NCBI GenBank assembly: GCA_947448725.1
Contig: CANFOM010000004.1
Location: 91,769 to 155,768, forward strand
Origin: Bacteroidota bacterium
GTDB taxonomy: Bacteria; Bacteroidota; Bacteroidia; Chitinophagales; Chitinophagaceae
Length of the DNA: 64,000 nucleotides
Direction: 5' to 3'
Shown here: positions 9,126-18,899 of the stretch, piece by piece
How the letters are laid out: the number at the start of each line of letters is the position of its first letter
How positions within the stretch are numbered: position 1 is the first letter of the stretch
Program-made: the position numbers and the translations under genes
Notes under the pieces: model-generated
Database searches by the model: none
What the model was told of the DNA's origin: nothing
The model's input: the letters and a program-made list of their open reading frames with translations, nothing else

Positions 9126-10484
9126 CTAATATTTAAACGGTTTTCCATTGGCCATTACTTCTTGAGTGGCTTCATCAAAAGTAACTTTTGCCCCTGTTTT
9201 ACATGCGGCATTGGTCATGATGGTGGCAATAGAGTGCTGATAACCTGCTTCTACTGGTGCATTAGGTTGCTTGCGACTTCTAACACATTCCATCCAATTT
9301 CTTACGTGTGTTGAAGTAAGTACATCCCCTCCTGTATTCGCAGCCGCAACCACTTTTGCAGCATTATTGGATAAATCATAATTAGATAACAAATTCGGTT
9401 GCATTTGCATCGCCGCTGCTGGCCCTGCTTTCAGACCTCCATTCGCAGAAACCTGATTGGTTACTAAATTTAGTTCCCCCCCATTAGAATAATATATTTC
9501 TGATGGATTCTCATCACCATTGTGCATACGTGACATAAAAACCACTTGAAAACCTTTACTTGCGTCATCAATTGGTCCATATTCAAATACCGCCGTAGTC
9601 GTATCCCAATTTTTTCGTCCATCCTTCCAAACATAAACACCTCCATTGGCTGTGACACTTCTTGGATGTTGTAATTGACTAAACCAATTCACTGTATCAA
9701 TTTGATGACTCATCCATTGACCTGGCATTCCAGATGAAAAAGGCCAAAACAATCGGTACTCTAAATATTTTCTTGGATCAAAATCTTCATGGGGTCTATT
9801 CAATAAAAAACGATTCCAATCTAAATCTTCTTCTTTACACTTAGCCACTAAGTCCGGTCTTCTCCATCTACCTGGTTGATTCACGTTCCAGGTTAATTCT
9901 ACCATTGTAATAGGTCCAAATTTTCCTGATTGTATAAAATCTGCTGCTGCTTTATAGTTGGGGCCACTTCTTCTTTGTGAACCTATTTGTACAATTCTAT
10001 CCGAAGCTTTAATCACTTTTAATGCATTTCGATTGTCTTCCATTGTTTCTGCAAATGGTTTTTCACAATATACATCCATGCCCGCTTTTACTGCTTCCGT
10101 GGCATGTATCGCATGTTGAAAATCGGGGGTACTGATAAATACACCGTCTATATCCTTGCCAGCATATAATTCCTCATTATTCCGTGCAGCCCTTATACCA
10201 TGCCCAAATGTTTTTTCTAAAAAATCTTTTCCTTCTTCTCTTCTTAACTTCCAAATATCTGACACTGCAACAATATCAAAATTTAGTTCTTTGTTATGAT
10301 TCAAAAAGCTAGGCAAATGAGCGCCTTTAAATCTATCTGAAAACCCAACTACCCCTAAACGTACGCGGTCGTTGGCGCCAATAATATTAGCATAACTTTT
10401 GGCAGAAAATCCTAAAGTAGCCGCATAAGTGGCAGCGGTTGCTTTAGCAGTTTGTTTAATAAAATTTCTTCTTGAATTTTTCAT
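9126..10484 (-). CDS. Tat-exported Gfo/Idh/MocA family oxidoreductase
   Basis: This 452-residue NAD(P)-dependent sugar oxidoreductase has a twin-arginine leader (NSRRNFIKQTAKATAA), so it is probably exported folded with its cofactor. The Rossmann segment VRLGVVGFSDRF starts at residue 41 and the family motif EKP is at 141-143 (YCEKPFAE). The C-terminal half is the usual alpha/beta substrate domain. It is the last gene of the glucuronate operon, 31 bp after a double-DUF1080 gene. In Bacteroidota, Gfo/Idh proteins next to DUF1080 proteins are linked to 3-keto-glycoside chemistry. Its substrate here is unknown. Confidence 0.88.
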   Translation of the reverse strand: MKNSRRNFIKQTAKATAATYAATLGFSAKSYANIIGANDRVRLGVVGFSDRFKGAHLPSFLNHNKELNFDIVAVSDIWKLRREEGKDFLEKTFGHGIRAARNNEELYAGKDIDGVFISTPDFQHAIHATEAVKAGMDVYCEKPFAETMEDNRNALKVIKASDRIVQIGSQRRSGPNYKAAADFIQSGKFGPITMVELTWNVNQPGRWRRPDLVAKCKEEDLDWNRFLLNRPHEDFDPRKYLEYRLFWPFSSGMPGQWMSHQIDTVNWFSQLQHPRSVTANGGVYVWKDGRKNWDTTTAVFEYGPIDDASKGFQVVFMSRMHNGDENPSEIYYSNGGELNLVTNQVSANGGLKAGPAAAMQMQPNLLSNYDLSNNAAKVVAAANTGGDVLTSTHVRNWMECVRSRKQPNAPVEAGYQHSIATIMTNAACKTGAKVTFDEATQEVMANGKPFKY

Positions 10485-10515
10485 ACACTGCTTTTTAAAT
10501 TTTTTACAATTAATT

Positions 10516-11904
10516 TTATAGTTCCTTTATTTTAATACTTCTAAATGCAACATGTGAACCATGTTCTTGCAATAAGATATGTCCTTTTTCGGCCATCCCA
10601 AAATTTTTCCAAATTACATATTTGCTTTTAGCCACCAATGCATAAAAATACTGAGTACCTCTTTGATATTCCACCACTTTCCAGCCATTGATCCAATGTT
10701 CAATTTTCCCATCAGGAAAAACAACTATACGGCCTCTATTCCATTGCCCTATGGGAATTTTCTCTCTTCGACCTTCTCCAATTTTTAATGCAGGAATCAT
10801 ATCATACAAAGAAGCCATGGTTCTATTGCCTATAGAGCCCAAAAAGGCATCCGGGTGTTTATCATCGTCCAATATTTGATATTCCAAACCAATAGCAGAT
10901 CCTCCACTATTTTCTCTTTCAGTAACAAAATATTTAACCCCACTATTCGCTGTATCTGTAATTTGAAATTCAAATTGTAAATCAAATGCATGAAATTCTT
11001 CCAAAGTAACAATATCGCCCCCATTGGCAGCTTCCCCTCCACTACTTCCTTTCACATTTAAAGTGCCCTCTTGTACATACCAAGTTTTATCAGGAAAAGT
11101 AGTTTTATACGCACTTCTCCATCCTTTAGTACTTACCCCATCCCATAAAAGACGTACCCCATTTCTTTGTTCCTCTGGCGAAATAGTATTGGGAATTAAA
11201 TTCACTACAAATAAATTATCTGCAGCCGCTGGTTTTAAATTTTTAGTTTGGATTTTTATATTTTTCCATCTTACTTCTTGTCCCGCATCTTTGGCATCAT
11301 TAATTTCATGAACTTGTAAAGAAATAAATCCCTTTAAAGTCATATTGTCAATGATGTGCGCACAGGCTACTCCATTTACCCAAGTGCGAATGCTGTTGCC
11401 AATGGCTTCAATTTTATAATGATTCCAAGCATTGTTCTTAAATGCAGTTTTAGCAGCATTATTGTATTCCAAAGGATACAACCATCCTCTTCTTGCTTCA
11501 TCGTAAATACCTCCACTCCAGGCTCTAGCAGATGGATCAATTTCCATTTGATAGCCATGAACTCTGTTGGGCGTATGTTTATCTGTTACTTCGCAATGGT
11601 CATTGTTGTCATTCATTTCACTTCTGAATTGTATTCCAGAATTCATATGCACATCTACTTTAAAATCTAATTCTAAAATAAAATCCCCATATTGTTTTTG
11701 GGTTGATAAAAAACTATTGGGTTCATGCAGCACAGTTCTTCCCACGATTTCGCCATTTTCAACTGTATACTTTGCTTTCCCATTGTATTGCACCCAACCA
11801 GACAAATCTTTTCCATTGAATAGGCTTTCAACATTGCTTTGTGCTAATGTAGCACCAACATTAAAAAAACATAATCCAATAATAAACCAAGCACATTTTT
11901 TCAT
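10516..11904 (-). CDS. exported protein with two DUF1080 (3-keto-glycoside hydrolase) domains
   Basis: This 462-residue protein starts with a signal peptide (about 1-21, ending TLAQ) and carries two concanavalin-like DUF1080 units. The first, about residues 26-220, begins LFNGKDLSGWVQYNGKAKY and has MNSGIQFRSE. The second, about residues 245-460, begins LLWDGVSTKGWRSAYK and has ANSGVKYFV. Members of this family are now called 3-keto-disaccharide hydrolases. The protein lies between the hexuronate transporter (28 bp) and the Gfo/Idh gene (31 bp) in the glucuronate operon, so it may release sugars for that pathway. The exact substrate is inference. Confidence 0.85.
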   Translation of the reverse strand: MKKCAWFIIGLCFFNVGATLAQSNVESLFNGKDLSGWVQYNGKAKYTVENGEIVGRTVLHEPNSFLSTQKQYGDFILELDFKVDVHMNSGIQFRSEMNDNNDHCEVTDKHTPNRVHGYQMEIDPSARAWSGGIYDEARRGWLYPLEYNNAAKTAFKNNAWNHYKIEAIGNSIRTWVNGVACAHIIDNMTLKGFISLQVHEINDAKDAGQEVRWKNIKIQTKNLKPAAADNLFVVNLIPNTISPEEQRNGVRLLWDGVSTKGWRSAYKTTFPDKTWYVQEGTLNVKGSSGGEAANGGDIVTLEEFHAFDLQFEFQITDTANSGVKYFVTERENSGGSAIGLEYQILDDDKHPDAFLGSIGNRTMASLYDMIPALKIGEGRREKIPIGQWNRGRIVVFPDGKIEHWINGWKVVEYQRGTQYFYALVAKSKYVIWKNFGMAEKGHILLQEHGSHVAFRSIKIKEL

Positions 11905-11932
11905 AATGAATCAATTATAGTCATTTAATATA

Positions 11933-13516
11933 TTAAGGTAAGTTAATTAATTTTTCTTGGGGTACCAACCATTTCATGATGCGCCAGGCCAATAAGTAGG
12001 CAGTAGCACAAAAAACAAACATATACCCATAAGCCGTTGCCATTTCCTGTTGTATCATTTGCTTTTGAAGTATACTAAATTGTTCAAAATGTAGGGGATC
12101 CATTGCTTGTATAGGTTGTAGTATTTTATCTGACAAATGAGACCACTCTTTTTCGGAAAGTTTTATCGCAACCCCTTTGGCATCTATACTATTGAACGCA
12201 TTTACTTTTTGCAAATAAAGGGTAAGCCCCTTATCAGAAGCCATAGTAAGCGCATGATGAATTCCTTTTAATTTATGGGCATCAAATAACCAGCCTCCAA
12301 TTTTAGAAACCACTACGCCACCCATTCCCCCTGCCATTCCGCCCATTCCAATGACCGTTGCAATAGAACGTTTTGGGAACATATCAGAAACCGTTGTATA
12401 AATATTGGCCGACCAAGCTTGATGTGCAGATGCCCCAATGCCAATAAAAAGCACTGGAATCCAAAAACTAAGATAGCCCAATGGTTGAACCGCTAAAACT
12501 ACTAATGGTATAAAGGCAATAAGCAACATGGCTTTCATTCGGCCTTCGTAGGGTTTCTCTCCTTTATTGATGAAATAGGTAGGAAACCATCCACCCCCAA
12601 TACTTCCAATCATCGTTAGACTATACAATACAGACAAGGGAAGTATTATTTGCGTGCCTTCCATATTGTATTGATCCTTTAAATAACTAGGCAACCAAAA
12701 TAAGAAAAACCACCAAACCCCATCCGTTAAAAATTTACCAATGGCAAATGCCCAGGTTTGTTTATACTTTAATAAAGTAGTCCAAGTTATTTTATGGACA
12801 GGCTTATCCTCAGAGATCTTATTGTCTGTTTCCAGATCGGCATTGATGTATGTTAACTCAGCTGCCGAAATTCTTTTTTGTTCATTGGGTTTATCATAAA
12901 AAATAAACCAAAAAATTAACCATAAAAAACCTACCGCCCCAATAATCATAAAAGCCGATTCCCAACCCCAATTTTTAGCTATCCATGGAACAGATAAGGG
13001 TGCTAAAATTGCACCCACATTCGTCCCTGAGTTAAATATGCCAGTTGCAAAAGCCCGCTCTTTTTTAGGAAAATATTCGGCCGTAGCTTTGATAGCCGCA
13101 GGAAAATTCCCTGCTTCTCCAAAGCCCAGCACTGCTCTGGACAACATAAATCCTGCAATTGAAACTGGTACGGCTACAATACCCATCCAACCAAGTACAG
13201 TAGCTATCCCTGTCCCCATGGGTACCGAAAAAGCATGTAAAATGGCGCCAAAAGACCAAATGATGATGGCCCAAGCATACCCCCACTTAGTTCCCAATTT
13301 GTCTACAATGCGGCCAGCGAATAACATACAAATGGCATACACAAATTGAAATACAGAAGCTATATTGGCATAATCGCTATTGCTCCAATCAAATTCTTTT
13401 TCTAATACAGGTTTGAGTAAACTTAATACTTGTCGATCTAAATAATTAACGGTGGTCGCAAAAAAAAGCAAGGCACAGATTGTCCAACGATAATTTCCTA
13501 TGGGTTTATTTGACAT
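11933..13516 (-). CDS. exuT: MFS hexuronate transporter, ExuT-like
   Basis: This inner-membrane major facilitator protein is likely to import glucuronate with cations. The N-terminus shows NYRWTICALLFFATTVNYLD and RQVLSLLKPVLE, typical of the ExuT/GudP anion:cation symporter family, followed by about twelve hydrophobic segments. At 527 residues it is about 90 longer than E. coli ExuT. The extra length is a hydrophilic insert of about 80 residues between late membrane segments, roughly residues 405-490. It lies 5 bp after the KDPG aldolase gene, so it is clearly in the operon. Substrate assignment rests on this context. Confidence 0.88.
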   Translation of the reverse strand: MSNKPIGNYRWTICALLFFATTVNYLDRQVLSLLKPVLEKEFDWSNSDYANIASVFQFVYAICMLFAGRIVDKLGTKWGYAWAIIIWSFGAILHAFSVPMGTGIATVLGWMGIVAVPVSIAGFMLSRAVLGFGEAGNFPAAIKATAEYFPKKERAFATGIFNSGTNVGAILAPLSVPWIAKNWGWESAFMIIGAVGFLWLIFWFIFYDKPNEQKRISAAELTYINADLETDNKISEDKPVHKITWTTLLKYKQTWAFAIGKFLTDGVWWFFLFWLPSYLKDQYNMEGTQIILPLSVLYSLTMIGSIGGGWFPTYFINKGEKPYEGRMKAMLLIAFIPLVVLAVQPLGYLSFWIPVLFIGIGASAHQAWSANIYTTVSDMFPKRSIATVIGMGGMAGGMGGVVVSKIGGWLFDAHKLKGIHHALTMASDKGLTLYLQKVNAFNSIDAKGVAIKLSEKEWSHLSDKILQPIQAMDPLHFEQFSILQKQMIQQEMATAYGYMFVFCATAYLLAWRIMKWLVPQEKLINLP

Positions 13517-13521
13517 GTATA

Positions 13522-14181
13522 TTATTTTAGGGAACTAACCAGGCTGAGCAATTTTGAAGTTTCTTTTTCAATAAGCTCGTAATTTTTGGAATCTAGGATA
13601 GCTGTTGTAATTAATTTACTGCCCATCCCTACTCCAATGACACCGGCTTTAAACCAAGCTTCCAAATTTTCTTTAGAAGTATCAACGCCTCCGGTTACTA
13701 AAAAATGCATATTAGGAAATAAAGGCTTGATGGCCGTAACAAAACCAGGTCCTAATACATTGCCTGGAAATAATTTAACCAAATGACAACCCGCCGCTTC
13801 TGCAATATGAATTTCAGTGGGCGTCATACATCCTGGAATCCATAATTTTTTGTGTAAATAAGCAGTATCTGCAACCGCCTGATCAAAAAATGGACTGATT
13901 AAAAAATCGGCACCTGCATCAATATATTTTTGGGCATCTTGTTGCGTATGAATGGTTCCAATGGCCAATATTAAATCAGGATAATATTGTTTTCTATTTT
14001 CTAATATGATTTTAAAATTCTCGAATGCAGCGGCGCCCCTATTGGTAAATTCAACACATCTTACCCCTGCTTGATACAATGCTTTTACTACCTCCACACA
14101 AACATTAGCATCTTGATGGTAAAACAAAGGCAATACCCCTAATGATTTTACAAAATCGATCATTTGATTTTCTGTTTTCAT
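13522..14181 (-). CDS. eda: 2-dehydro-3-deoxyphosphogluconate (KDPG/KHG) aldolase
   Basis: This cytoplasmic class I aldolase splits KDPG into pyruvate and glyceraldehyde-3-phosphate, the final step of glucuronate degradation. The 219-residue TIM barrel shows E44 in CVEFTNRG and the Schiff-base lysine K136 in HLVKLFPGN, with CMTPTE before it and the phosphate-binding LVTGGV near the C-terminus. Its ATG overlaps the stop of kdgK by 4 bp (ATGA), indicating translational coupling. Confidence 0.94.
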   Translation of the reverse strand: MKTENQMIDFVKSLGVLPLFYHQDANVCVEVVKALYQAGVRCVEFTNRGAAAFENFKIILENRKQYYPDLILAIGTIHTQQDAQKYIDAGADFLISPFFDQAVADTAYLHKKLWIPGCMTPTEIHIAEAAGCHLVKLFPGNVLGPGFVTAIKPLFPNMHFLVTGGVDTSKENLEAWFKAGVIGVGMGSKLITTAILDSKNYELIEKETSKLLSLVSSLK

Positions 14182-15173
14182 GAAATCCTTTTTTTAATTT
14201 GTTCAATGGTTTGATGGGTAGCATCACCTAATTCATACAATTTACCTACCCCCGCCGCAGCTGCAAAATTTATTTTATCCTGTGGCGTTTTATTTTGTTG
14301 AATGGCAAAAATTAATCCCGCCATAAAACAATCCCCACTACCTACAATATTAATAATATTATCTAAAGTATGTAATTGGGAAATGTAGCATTGATCCTCC
14401 TGTTTTAATACCCCATGATATTCATCCGCTAATCTAAAAGTATAGGCAATATGTTGCGCTTTAGGATAAAGCACACTTAGTTCCTTCATACTCTCTTTTG
14501 CCGCGTTATTTAATTGTTCTGCCGAACAACCAGCACTTTCTTTGATGGTAGATTGTACCCCTAACATTTTTTCAACCGCCCATAAATTTCCCATAATTAC
14601 ATTGGCGTATTGAACCAATTCAGGCATCACTTCTAAAGGCGTTTTTCCATATTGCCATAATTTGGGACGATAATTTAAATCAATGGATATAGGAATTCCC
14701 ATTGCAGAAGCCGCTTTTAATGCTTCTAAACAAACCTCCGTAGCCGATGTGGTTAAAGAGGCAGATATGGCAGTGATGTGAAACCATCCAATACCTTGTA
14801 ATTGTTTTTCCCAATCAATCATCCCTTTTTGTAAATTGGCAAAAGAAGAATTTGCTCGATCAAAAACAACCGCCGCATTTTTCATATCCATGCCTTGAGC
14901 CAAATAAAAAACACCCATTCTATTGCCTGAAAAATTTATAGCCGATGTATCAATGTGTTTAGAAGATAAGTTAGTAATAATAGCTTTGGATAAAAAATTA
15001 TCCGGCATGGCCGTACAATAAGCAACAGGAACCTCCCAATTGGCTAAGGCAGTGGCCACATTTAATTCTGCCCCGCCTAAACAAAATGGCATATTTTGAT
15101 TGGCTATAAAATCGGAGTTAACCTTGGGTGAATAATGCAATAAAATTTCTCCAAAACAAAATACTTTATCCAT
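14178..15173 (-). CDS. kdgK: 2-keto-3-deoxygluconate kinase (PfkB family)
   Basis: This cytoplasmic sugar kinase phosphorylates 2-keto-3-deoxygluconate to KDPG. The 331-residue ribokinase-fold protein shows the N-terminal GGAELNVATALA substrate motif near residues 33-44 and the anion hole with catalytic D281 in GSGDCFMAG. It is preceded by uxaC with a 2 bp gap and overlaps eda by 4 bp. Confidence 0.92.
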   Translation of the reverse strand: MDKVFCFGEILLHYSPKVNSDFIANQNMPFCLGGAELNVATALANWEVPVAYCTAMPDNFLSKAIITNLSSKHIDTSAINFSGNRMGVFYLAQGMDMKNAAVVFDRANSSFANLQKGMIDWEKQLQGIGWFHITAISASLTTSATEVCLEALKAASAMGIPISIDLNYRPKLWQYGKTPLEVMPELVQYANVIMGNLWAVEKMLGVQSTIKESAGCSAEQLNNAAKESMKELSVLYPKAQHIAYTFRLADEYHGVLKQEDQCYISQLHTLDNIINIVGSGDCFMAGLIFAIQQNKTPQDKINFAAAAGVGKLYELGDATHQTIEQIKKRIS

Positions 15174-15175
15174 AG

Positions 15176-16594
15176 TTACACATTAAAATATTTTTTTGCA
15201 TTGTAATAACAAATGTCTTGTATGATTTTTCCTACCCAAGCTTCCTCTTTAGGCAATAAGCCTGCTTCCATTTCTTTGGCGAATAAATTACATAGGATTC
15301 GTCTAAAGTATTCATGTCTCGAATAAGATAAAAAACTTCTACTATCGGTGGTCATGCCAATAAAAGTAGACAATACTCCCATTGTAGATAAAGCATTGAG
15401 TTGTTTTTCTATTCCATCTTTTTGATCTAAGAACCACCAGCCAGATCCAAATTGAACTTTTCCTTTAACGCCGGCTTCATTAAAATTACCACACATGGTG
15501 GCAAAAACTTCATTGTCTGCCGAATTAGAATTGTATAAAATAGTTTTCGCTAATTGCCCCGATTTTTCTACTGTATTTAAAAAATTAGACAAATTCACTG
15601 CTTGAGGATAATCGCCCATCGAATCGGCTCCTGCATCTAAGCCAATTTGCTGTTGTAAAAATTCATTGTTATTTCTAATGGCACCTAAATGAAATTGTTG
15701 CACCCATCCCTGCTTACAATACATTTTAGACAATGCCACTAATACTACCCCTATAAATTGATCGGCTTGTTCAAAATTGGAAGCTTTTTTATTTTGAAGA
15801 AAGTTTGCAAAAGCTGCATCCAAATCTTTTGTTCTATTTAAGTTGCTAGGCATATGGATCAAGCCATGGTCGGCAATTTTACAACCATGTTCATGAAAAT
15901 AATCTACTCTTTTTTTAAGTGCTGCCAATAAAGTATCGATGGAATTAATTTTAAGCTGGCTAGCTTGTTCTAATTGCTTTAAATAATTTTTAAAAGCAAC
16001 TTGATCTCGAATGTTAAAAATTTTATCCGGTCTAAAAGTAGGTAGTACTTTTATAGGAAACTTTTCTTTGGCTATTTGTTGATGGTATTTTAAATCATCG
16101 CAAGGATCATCGGTGGTACCCACCATCTCCACTTGATAATTGGTTAATATACCCCTCGTACTTAATCCTTTTTTTTGTAATTGCTTATTGGCATTTTTAT
16201 AAATAGACAAAGCATTTTGTTCATTTAAATAAGCGTCTATTCCAAAAGTGTTTTTTAATTCCATGATGGACCAATGGAAAAGTGGATTACGTAAAGTTTG
16301 TGGTAAAGCTTTTGCCCATGCTAAAAACTTTTGTTCCTCATTGGCTTTTCCTGAAATAAATTTTTCCGAGACCCCCAGCGCCCGCATGGCTCGCCACTTA
16401 TAATGATCCCCTTTAAGCCAAATATCCGTAATGGTTTTAAAATTTCTATTTTGTGCAATGTCTTTCGCAGATAAGTGATTGTGGTAATCTATAATAGGTA
16501 ACCCTGCAGCATATTGATGATACAAACGATTCGCCAATGGACTCTCTAGTAAAAAAGAATCATTAATAATAGTATTGTTTTTAGATACGGCCAT
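15176..16594 (-). CDS. uxaC: glucuronate isomerase
   Basis: This cytoplasmic enzyme converts D-glucuronate to D-fructuronate (and galacturonate to tagaturonate). The 472-residue protein has family length and marks: the metal-site segment IIDYHNHLSAKDIA near residue 35, the DIWLKGDHYKWRAMR stretch near 57-71, GTTDDPCDDL, and GSGWWFLDQKDG near the C-terminus. Its only partner reductase here is the SDR at 17887, and no uxaA/uxaB pair is present. The window therefore supports the glucuronate branch, not the galacturonate branch. Confidence 0.95.
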   Translation of the reverse strand: MAVSKNNTIINDSFLLESPLANRLYHQYAAGLPIIDYHNHLSAKDIAQNRNFKTITDIWLKGDHYKWRAMRALGVSEKFISGKANEEQKFLAWAKALPQTLRNPLFHWSIMELKNTFGIDAYLNEQNALSIYKNANKQLQKKGLSTRGILTNYQVEMVGTTDDPCDDLKYHQQIAKEKFPIKVLPTFRPDKIFNIRDQVAFKNYLKQLEQASQLKINSIDTLLAALKKRVDYFHEHGCKIADHGLIHMPSNLNRTKDLDAAFANFLQNKKASNFEQADQFIGVVLVALSKMYCKQGWVQQFHLGAIRNNNEFLQQQIGLDAGADSMGDYPQAVNLSNFLNTVEKSGQLAKTILYNSNSADNEVFATMCGNFNEAGVKGKVQFGSGWWFLDQKDGIEKQLNALSTMGVLSTFIGMTTDSRSFLSYSRHEYFRRILCNLFAKEMEAGLLPKEEAWVGKIIQDICYYNAKKYFNV

Positions 16595-16660
16595 GGAATT
16601 ATTTTTTAGGAGTCCTACTTTTTTTACTTTTTATTATAACTGCTTTTTTACTTATTACGC

Positions 16661-17872
16661 TTACTGCTTGTTTTTACTTCTTAAAATACCCAATTCCAAT
16701 CCCCTTAATTCTGCCAATCCCCTTAATCTTCCAATGGCAGAATACCCCGGATTGGTTACCTTTTTTAAATCATCTAACATTTGATGTCCATGATCGGGTC
16801 GCATGGGAATATTTATTTTACGCTCTTGCATAATATCAACCACTTCTTTAATCACTGCATACATATCTACATCCCCTTCTAAATGATTGTCTTCAAAAAA
16901 ATCACCCAGTTCATTTCTTCTGGTACTTCTTAAATGCAAAAAATTGATTCTACTTCCAAATTGCTTGACCATTGCAGGTAAATCATTGTCAGCTCTTACG
17001 CCAAATGAACCAGTACAAAAACACAAACCATTACTTAAGGAAGGTACTGCATTAAATAGCAATGCTAAATCAGCTGCAGTGCTCACTACTCTCGGTAACC
17101 CTAAAATAGGATAAGGTGGGTCATCGGGGTGGATAACCATTTTAACCCCCACGGCTTCGGCCACAGGCACTACCTCTTGTAAAAAATAAATTAGATTTTT
17201 TCTCAAGGCCGCTGCGTCTATTCCATCATAAGTTTTTAATGCACTTGCAAATTCTTCTATGGTAAAGCTTTCCTCACTTCCCGGCAAGCCTTTGATAATA
17301 TTAGATTTGATTTCATTTATTTGAGTCTCTGTCGCGTTTTCAAATTTATTTTTTGCGGCTGCTATTTGCTCTTTAGTATATTCCTTTTCTGCATCCTTTC
17401 TTTTTAATATAAATAAATCAAATGCAATAAAAGCGGCCATCTCAAAATTCAGTGCCAAGGATCCATCTTTCATTGGAAATGCTAAATTGGTTCTCGTCCA
17501 ATCCATTACAGGCATAAAATTATAAGTCACGATACATATACCACAAGCACTTAAATTTTGTATGCTTTTTTTATAATGCTCAATGTGCTTATTAAAATCG
17601 CCTGTTTGTGTTTTAATAGATTCATGCACTGGAACACTTTCCACTACAGTCCATTGAAGCCCCATGGATTCAATTAAATTTTTTCTAGTATTGATTTCCT
17701 CTATTGTCCAAACCTCCCCATTGGGTATATGATGAAGCGCTGTAACCACCCCCGAACAACCTGCTTGTTTTATATCAGCTAAACTTACTGGATCCTTTGG
17801 ACCATACCAGCGCATGGTTTGCTCCATAGTATAACCAACAGATTGATAAGAAGGAAAGTTTTTTTTATTCAT
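16661..17872 (-). CDS. uxuA: mannonate dehydratase
   Basis: This cytoplasmic enzyme dehydrates D-mannonate to 2-keto-3-deoxygluconate. The 403-residue TIM barrel starts with [16 protein letters not shown] close to the N-terminus and has [15 protein letters not shown], the metal region [18 protein letters not shown], the [10 protein letters not shown] stretch and MRPDHGHQM, all hallmarks of UxuA. It begins 14 bp after the SDR gene. A 66 bp gap before uxaC carries a recognisable AGGA. Confidence 0.96.
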   Translation of the reverse strand: MNKKNFPSYQSVGYTMEQTMRWYGPKDPVSLADIKQAGCSGVVTALHHIPNGEVWTIEEINTRKNLIESMGLQWTVVESVPVHESIKTQTGDFNKHIEHYKKSIQNLSACGICIVTYNFMPVMDWTRTNLAFPMKDGSLALNFEMAAFIAFDLFILKRKDAEKEYTKEQIAAAKNKFENATETQINEIKSNIIKGLPGSEESFTIEEFASALKTYDGIDAAALRKNLIYFLQEVVPVAEAVGVKMVIHPDDPPYPILGLPRVVSTAADLALLFNAVPSLSNGLCFCTGSFGVRADNDLPAMVKQFGSRINFLHLRSTRRNELGDFFEDNHLEGDVDMYAVIKEVVDIMQERKINIPMRPDHGHQMLDDLKKVTNPGYSAIGRLRGLAELRGLELGILRSKNKQ

Positions 17873-17886
17873 TGTTAAGTAAAAAA

Positions 17887-18699
17887 TTAAACTCCAGAAT
17901 TAATGGTAAAGCCTCCGTCCACACCAATATCCATTCCAGTTACAAATTTAGATGCATCACTTAGCAACCACACTAAAGCACCCACTAACTCATCCGGATT
18001 TCCAAATCTTTTAAAGGGTGTATTTTTGATGATTAAATTTCCTCTTTCGGTTAAACTTCCATCTTCATTGGTTAATAGATTTTTATTTTGTTTGGTCAGA
18101 AAAAATCCGGGCATGATGGAATTAATTCTTACTTTATCTCCATAACGATTGGCCATTTCTACAGCAAACCATTTTGTGTACATATCAATCGCTGCTTTTC
18201 CCATACTATAGCCCAATCCCCTAGTGACTGTTCTTTTAGCATTCACCGAAGAAATATTAACAATACTACCCGCTCCTGTTTTAGCAATTTCAGGACCAAA
18301 AACTTGAACAGGTAAAATGGTACCCCATAAATTCAAGTCCATTGTTTTTTTCATCCCTTCGATATTCATTTTAAAAACGTCTTCGCCTGGTGGCAATATT
18401 CCATCTGGCAAATTTCCACCTGCCCCATTGACCAAGCCATCAATTTTACCATACTTTTCAATAATGGTATTTTTAGCTTTTATTAAATCGGCTTCTTGCA
18501 ATACATTGGCAGCTACAAATAAAGCTTCTTTACCTTGCTTTTGTAAAGCAGCTACTCTTTCGTTTCCAATAGTTTCGTTTTGACCAATTAACACTACCGT
18601 CGCCCCTTGTTCGGCAAGTGCAATAACAAAACTACCTCCAAGTACCCCAGTGCCGCCAGTAACTATAATTACCTTGTTTTTAATTGAAAATAAATCCAT
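17887..18699 (-). CDS. uxuB: SDR family D-mannonate oxidoreductase (fructuronate reductase role)
   Basis: This 270-residue short-chain dehydrogenase has the nucleotide motif TGGTGVLGG at 14-22, NGAGG at 91-95, serines at 150-151 in NISSVNA, and the catalytic Y164-x3-K168 (YSMGK). It is the first gene of the glucuronate operon. It fills the fructuronate-to-mannonate step, as the SDR-type UxuB of Bacillus does, instead of the longer E. coli-type UxuB. Function is assigned from context and family. A very strong Shine-Dalgarno precedes it. Confidence 0.85.
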   Translation of the reverse strand: MDLFSIKNKVIIVTGGTGVLGGSFVIALAEQGATVVLIGQNETIGNERVAALQKQGKEALFVAANVLQEADLIKAKNTIIEKYGKIDGLVNGAGGNLPDGILPPGEDVFKMNIEGMKKTMDLNLWGTILPVQVFGPEIAKTGAGSIVNISSVNAKRTVTRGLGYSMGKAAIDMYTKWFAVEMANRYGDKVRINSIMPGFFLTKQNKNLLTNEDGSLTERGNLIIKNTPFKRFGNPDELVGALVWLLSDASKFVTGMDIGVDGGFTINSGV

Positions 18700-18706
18700 G
18701 TTTTGG

Positions 18707-18713
18707 CCCTCCT
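18707..18713 (-). promoter_or_regulatory. strong Shine-Dalgarno of the glucuronate operon
   Basis: On the minus strand this reads AGGAGGG with a 7-base spacing to the ATG of the SDR gene at 18699. It fixes that start. It is notable because most genes in this window lack a recognisable Shine-Dalgarno sequence, as is usual in Bacteroidota. Confidence 0.65.
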
Positions 18714-18899
18714 ATTTGTTTAAAAAATATATTTTCCCTTTCTCCTAGATAATAACTACGGAATGAATCCATACTTAGCTTTAAAGGCAAAAAGGTTGCT
18801 GTAAATTAATTATAAAAATCCATCTTATGCAAGATTTAAGCTGCAAATACTTGGGCTATGTAGAATTCAACAATTAGTGCCTATTTTTGTTAATACTGT

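Noticed and set aside
11567..11920. Plus-strand ORF of 117 residues opposite the double-DUF1080 gene
   Set aside because: It is antisense to a well-supported coding region and has no recognisable domain.
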